Below are positions 60,394 to 64,000 of a stretch of DNA of 64,000 nucleotides, piece after piece (position 1 is the first letter of the stretch; each line of letters begins with the position of its first letter). The DNA is taken from assembly GCA_963718065.1 (NCBI GenBank), contig CAVQYE010000019.1:186001-250000 (forward strand). Reading direction: 5' to 3'. The DNA is from CAVPGP01 sp963718065. GTDB lineage: Bacteria; Actinomycetota; Thermoleophilia; Gaiellales; Gaiellaceae. Position numbers and translations under genes: made by a program. Under the pieces are notes generated by a model that saw only the letters and a program-made list of their open reading frames with translations, was not told the DNA's origin and did not search any database.

Positions 60394-61795
60394 CGCAGGC
60401 GCTCCGGGACGACGTCGAAGGCGAGCGCGCGCTCGAGCGCGTGGCCGACGGCGAAGAGCGTGTTCTCGGCGAACTGCGGGCCGACGAGCTGCAGGCCGAC
60501 CGGCAGCCCGTCGGAGAGCCCGCAGGGGATCGAGAGGCCGGGCAGCCCGGCCATGCAGGACGGGATCGTCAGGACGTCGGAGAGGTACATCGCGAGCGGG
60601 TTCATCGTCTTGGCGCCGAGCTCCCAGGACGCACCGTCGGCGAGGTCGGGCTGAGCAGCAGGTCGAAGCGCTCGAAGAGGGCGTCGTGCTCGCGCTTGAT
60701 CACCGTTCGCACCTGCTGCGCCTTGCCGTAGTAGGCGTCGTAGTAGCCGGACGAGAGCGCGTACGTGCCGATCATGATCCGCCGCTTCGGCTCGTCGCCG
60801 AGCGCGTCGTGCCGCGTGCTCATCACCATCTCGCGGAAGTCGGCGCCGTCGGAGCGGTGCCGTAGCGGACGCCGTCGTAGCGGGCGAGGTTCGACGACGC
60901 CTCGGCCGGCGCGATCAGGTAGTAGCACGGCATCCCGTACTCGACGGACCGGGGCAGCGAGCATTCCTCGACCTCCGCGCCGAGGCTTGTCGCCAGCTCG
61001 ATCGCCGCTTCGACGGAGTCACCGACGCCCGGCTCGATGCCCTCGACCTCGTTCAGCTCTCGCGGCACGCCGATGCGGATGCCCTTCAGATCCTCCCGGT
61101 CGGGCAGCTCGACGGGCGGCACGTCGACCGTCGTCGTGTCGCACTGGGTCCTTGCCGGCGATCATGCGGTAGAGCAGCGCGCAGTCGCGGACGGTCTTCG
61201 TCGTCGGCCCGACCTGGTCGAGCGACGACGCGAAGGCGACGATCCCGTAGCGGGTGACCGTGCCGTAGGTGGGCCGCAGGCCGACGATGCCGCAGAGCGA
61301 GGCCGGCTGCTTGATCGAGCCGCCGGTGTCGGAGCCGAGCGCCCAGGGCGCGAGCCCGCCGGCGACCGCGGCCGCGGAGCCGCCGCCGGAGCCGCCCGGC
61401 ACGCGGGCGGGATCCCACGGGTTGTGCGACGGCCCGTAGGCGGAGTTCTCGGTCGACGAGCCCATCGCGAACTCGTCGGTGTTCGTCTTCCCGAGCGCAG
61501 GCAGGCCCGCCACCTTGAGGCGCGCGGCGACCGTCGAGTCGTAGACGGGCACGTAGTTGTCGAGGATCTTCGAGCCGGCGGTCGTGCGGATGCCCTTCGT
61601 GCCGATCACGTCCTTGAGCGCGATCGGCACGCCCTCGCCGACGGCCTCGTCGAGCACGGTCAGGAAGCAGTGCAGCTCGGCGTCGCGCGCGTCGATCGCC
61701 GCGCGGTAGGCGTCCCAGAGCTCGGCGGGCGACACGTCGCCGCGCTCGAGCAGCCCCATCGCCTCCTCGGCGGTGAGCCGAAGCGTGTCGATCAT
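60390..61795 (-). CDS. gatA: Amidotransferase subunit A (frame broken)
   Basis: Glutaminase of the GatCAB complex, about 468 residues. Amidase-signature triad: Lys in VPIALKDVIGTKG, the cis-Ser and nucleophile Ser in VPGGSGGGSAAAVAGG and DTGGSIKQPAS. LGKTNTDEFAMGSSTENSAY and the C-terminal LPGLSIPCG with GLPVGLQLVGPQF are also present. Breaks near 61150, 60860 and 60650. The ATG at 61795 overlaps the gatC stop (ATGA). The cluster supports an indirect route to Gln-tRNA and/or Asn-tRNA. Confidence 0.92.
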
Positions 61796-62073
61796 GCGGG
61801 CGGGACGCGGAAGAAGTCGCCGTGCCGGTCGGGCGCGTTCGCGAAGACCTCGTCGAGCGAGACCGGGTCGTGCGGCTCGTCCTCGCCGAGCACGTTCACG
61901 ACCTCGAGCGGATGCGACGTCGGCGGCACGCCTTCCAGGTCGAGCTCGCTGACCTTCGAGACGGCGTCGATGATCTCCGAGAGCTGCTCCTGGAAGCGCG
62001 CGACCTCGCCCTCGTGCAGCTCGAGCCGCGCGAGGCGGGCGACGTGGAGGACTTCTTCGCGTGAGATCGCCAT
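61792..62073 (-). CDS. gatC: Amidotransferase subunit C
   Basis: A 93-residue GatC: ISREEVLHVARLARLELHEG, FQEQLSEIIDAVSKVSELD and SLDEVFANAPDRHGDFFRVP. It wraps around GatA and stabilises the complex. The frame is intact and the gene leads the gatCAB run. Confidence 0.93.
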   Translation of the reverse strand: MAISREEVLHVARLARLELHEGEVARFQEQLSEIIDAVSKVSELDLEGVPPTSHPLEVVNVLGEDEPHDPVSLDEVFANAPDRHGDFFRVPPA

Positions 62074-62094
62074 GGCTGAAAAGCGTAGTGAAAC

Positions 62095-62118
62095 GACGAA
62101 GGGCGCCTTGCGGCGCCC
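62095..62118 (-). terminator. Hairpin terminator after cspA
   Basis: GGGCGCC (62101-62107) and GGCGCCC (62112-62118) form a perfect 7-bp stem with a 4-nt loop. On the minus strand it is followed by TTCGTCGTTTC, a weak T-rich tail. It lies between cspA and gatC and would separate the two transcripts. Confidence 0.6.
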
Positions 62119-62144
62119 CTCGTCCCAAGACTTGAGTGCCGCTT

Positions 62145-62345
62145 CTAGACCGCCTGGACGTTCGACGCCTGCAGGCCCTTGTCGCCCTGCACGACCTCGA
62201 ACTCCACCTCCTGGCCCTCGGTGAGCGTCCTGTAACCGTCCATCGTGATCGCGCTGTGGTGCACGAAGACGTCGTCGCCCTCGTCGCGCTCGATGAAGCC
62301 GAACCCCTTCTCGTTCGAAAACCATTTGACCTTGCCCTGCGCCAA
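62145..62345 (-). CDS. cspA: Cold-shock protein (CspA family)
   Basis: A 66-residue cold-shock domain: GKVKWFSNEKGFGFIERD (RNP1) and DVFVHHSAI (RNP2), ending QASNVQAV. It binds single-stranded RNA and DNA and melts RNA structure. The start is a TTG at 62345 behind a strong AAGGAGGAA ribosome-binding site, with no alternative start between. Confidence 0.95.
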   Translation of the reverse strand: MAQGKVKWFSNEKGFGFIERDEGDDVFVHHSAITMDGYRTLTEGQEVEFEVVQGDKGLQASNVQAV

Positions 62346-62423
62346 CGTTCCTCCTTGAAATGCGAACGACGACTCGGTCGGAGCCGCCGAGGGTGTAGAA
62401 GCGGGCCGGAGGATACCAGCGGG

Positions 62424-63279
62424 CTAGGCGCCCGGGAAGGGCAGGTCGCCGCGCCGGTAGCGGGCGCACCGGACGGCGTTCCGGAGCAGCGTCGCGATCG
62501 TCATCGGGCCGACGCCGCCCGGAACCGGCGTGATGAAGCCGGCGACCTCGGCGGCTCCCGCGTCGACGTCGCCGACGAGACCCGCCTCGGTCCGGTTCAT
62601 GCCGACGTCGACGACCGCCGAGCCCGGCTTCACCATCTCGGGCGAGACGAGCCCGGCGAAGCCGGTCGCGACCACGAGCACGTCGGCGTCGAGGGTGTGA
62701 CGCGCGAGATCGTCCGTCCTCGAGTGGCAGAGCGTCACGGTCGCGTTCGCCTGCATCAGCAGATGGAACACCGGCTTGCCGACGATGTTCGACCGCCCGA
62801 CGACGACCGCGCGCCGGCCCTCGAGCGGCACCCCGTGCTCGGCGAGCAGCGCCATGATCCCCAGCGGCGTGCCCGGGACGATCGTCGGCCGGCCGAGATA
62901 CAGCTGCCCCGCGTTGAACGGGTGCACGCCGTCGACGTCCTTCTCCGGTGTCAGGGCGCGGATGACCCGCGCCTCGTCGATGTGATCCGGCAGCGGCAGC
63001 TGCACCAGCAGCGCGTCGAGCGTCGTCGTCCGCGTTCAGCTCGGTGACGCGCGCCAGCAGCTCCTCCTCCGAGATCCCGGCCGGCAAGCGGATGTCTCGC
63101 GCGTCGAAGCCCGCCTCCTCGGCCGCCTCGCGCTTCAGCCGGATGTAGATCTGCGAGGCGGGATCCTCGCCGACGAGCACCGTCGCGAGGCCGACGTGGC
63201 CCAGCGTCCGGACCTCCTCGGCCACCTCGTCGCGGACCCGCCGCGCGAGCGCCTTGCCGTCGAGCAGCGTCGCAGTCAC
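62424..63279 (-). CDS. folD: Methylenetetrahydrofolate dehydrogenase/cyclohydrolase (frame broken)
   Basis: Bifunctional one-carbon enzyme of about 284 residues. LVGEDPASQIYIRLKREAAE holds the catalytic Tyr and Lys, then after a one-base break near 63020 LLVQLPLPDHIDEARVIRAL, PEKDVDGVHPFNAG, VVVGRSNIVGKPVFHLLM and the closing PVPGGVGPMTIATLL. GTG 63279 is the start. Confidence 0.92.
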
Positions 63280-63298
63280 GCCGGAGAGGCTAGACGAG

Positions 63299-64000
63299 CT
63301 ACCGGAGGGGCGTTGCGTCGCCGAGGTCGCGAGGCGAGACATACACGCTCGAGGTCGGAACGACGGCGTCGTCCCAGATGCGCACGAATGCGACGCGGCC
63401 GTCCCGCGAGGCCGAGGGGCACCTGACGCCGGTGCCGGGCGTGGCCCCGCCCCAGCTTGGCAGCCGGTGGAGGACGTCGCCGTCGAGGTCGATTTCGGCG
63501 ACGCCGCCGCCCTCGCTGGTCTGCTCGACGATCGTCCGGCCGTCGGCGGTCCAGGCGGCGGGGACGTTGACCGCGCCTGGGTCCGCGTGCGTCACGCGGC
63601 GGGTCGTCCCGTCGCGGAGGTCCAGGATCCAGATATCCGACGCGAGGCCCGGCGCGGGACGGTCGAAGGCGAGCAGGCGGCTGTCGGGCGACCACGCGAG
63701 TGCGGAGCTGCCCGGCCGGTGGACAAGTGGCCGGCCGTCCCAGCGCAGGACGACGAGCCGGTCGAGATCCGAATAGGCGAGCGCGCCCCGCGGCGACCAG
63801 CGCGCGACGACGACGCCTTTGCGCCGCAGCACCAGCCGGTGGTTGGGACGGAGGACGAGCAGCCCCGGCTCCAGGTCGTGCCGCGGCGAGCCGACCATCG
63901 CGGCACGGCCGCCGACCGGAGCGACGCTGGCCTCGGGGTTCATGCCTGGCTCCAGGAATCCGAGGTCGAACAGGACGCGTTCGCGCCCGCTCGCGACGTC
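63299..64000 (-). CDS. TolB/WD40-like beta-propeller protein, N-terminus beyond the right edge
   Basis: The frame is open to the right edge (DVASGRERVLFDLGFLEPG continues into an internal Met at 63943), so the gene is partial at its 5' end. Repeats resemble TolB-type propeller blades: LVLRRKGVVVARWSPRGALA, SSALAWSPDSRLLAF, SDIWILDLRDGTTRRVTHAD and VPAAWTADGRTIVEQ. It is probably a secreted or periplasmic propeller; the signal peptide would lie outside the window. Confidence 0.8.
   Translation of the reverse strand, partial: DVASGRERVLFDLGFLEPGMNPEASVAPVGGRAAMVGSPRHDLEPGLLVLRPNHRLVLRRKGVVVARWSPRGALAYSDLDRLVVLRWDGRPLVHRPGSSALAWSPDSRLLAFDRPAPGLASDIWILDLRDGTTRRVTHADPGAVNVPAAWTADGRTIVEQTSEGGGVAEIDLDGDVLHRLPSWGGATPGTGVRCPSASRDGRVAFVRIWDDAVVPTSSVYVSPRDLGDATPLR

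Overview
The window is very GC-rich apart from one rRNA operon and carries a typical actinobacterial gene set. The mix of genes (Tad pilus genes with no secretin seen here, a NADP-type [NiFe] hydrogenase, many secreted proteins with Ala/Pro-rich or beta-sandwich domains, GatCAB, a Calx-beta protein) points to an uncultured member of the Thermoleophilia (Gaiellales/Solirubrobacterales type). The class assignment is inferred from family resemblance; a 16S search would settle it.

Layout. 1-1.25 kb: an edge-truncated membrane protein and a DUF192 protein, both on the minus strand. 1.5-10.3 kb: a Tad/Flp pilus locus (flp, tadE, cpaB, cpaE, cpaF, a VWA-TadB fusion, tadC) ending in a large coiled-coil gene. 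10.3-13.2 kb: tRNA-Leu(CAG) followed by a decayed integrated element with an integrase fragment and flanking direct repeats. 13.4-15.4 kb: a Calx-beta secreted protein and a DUF4386 membrane protein. 15.5-22.7 kb: a tightly overlapping operon for a group 3b-like [NiFe] hydrogenase (hydB, a cyclic-nucleotide-binding protein, hydG, hydD, hydA), a maturation protease, a short HypA, HypC, a DMT transporter and a DUF6390-like protein. 22.7-34.2 kb: signalling and secreted proteins, including two large sensor kinases, a subtilase, a cupredoxin protein, a GerMN lipoprotein and two zinc-ribbon miniproteins. 34.2-39.9 kb: tRNA-Asn, dnaG, dgt, an SDR, a phosphatase and an M48 protease. 39.9-45.4 kb: a complete 16S-23S-5S operon on the minus strand with a near-consensus promoter, both processing stems and a terminator. 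45.4-64 kb: an unusual tyrosyl-tRNA synthetase, PBP1A, alkyladenine DNA glycosylase, a RemB-like regulator, aminotransferases, ilvE, serA with a class V aminotransferase (serine pathway), gatCAB, cspA, folD and a WD40/TolB-like protein.

Many genes are intact only if one-base insertions or deletions are allowed. These breaks are dense at 3.2-10 kb and 50-63 kb, including in essential genes (gatA, gatB, dnaG, folD, serA), and nearly absent at 13.4-34 kb. I read them mainly as uncorrected sequencing errors and give each affected gene as one feature.

The items most worth a second look are a 184-nt self-complementary RNA-like hairpin directly upstream of the serine-pathway operon, a tyrosyl-tRNA synthetase whose HIGH and KMSKS motifs are both altered, the composition of the hydrogenase operon, the VWA-TadB fusion with its coiled-coil partner, and a pair of GntR-type palindromes.
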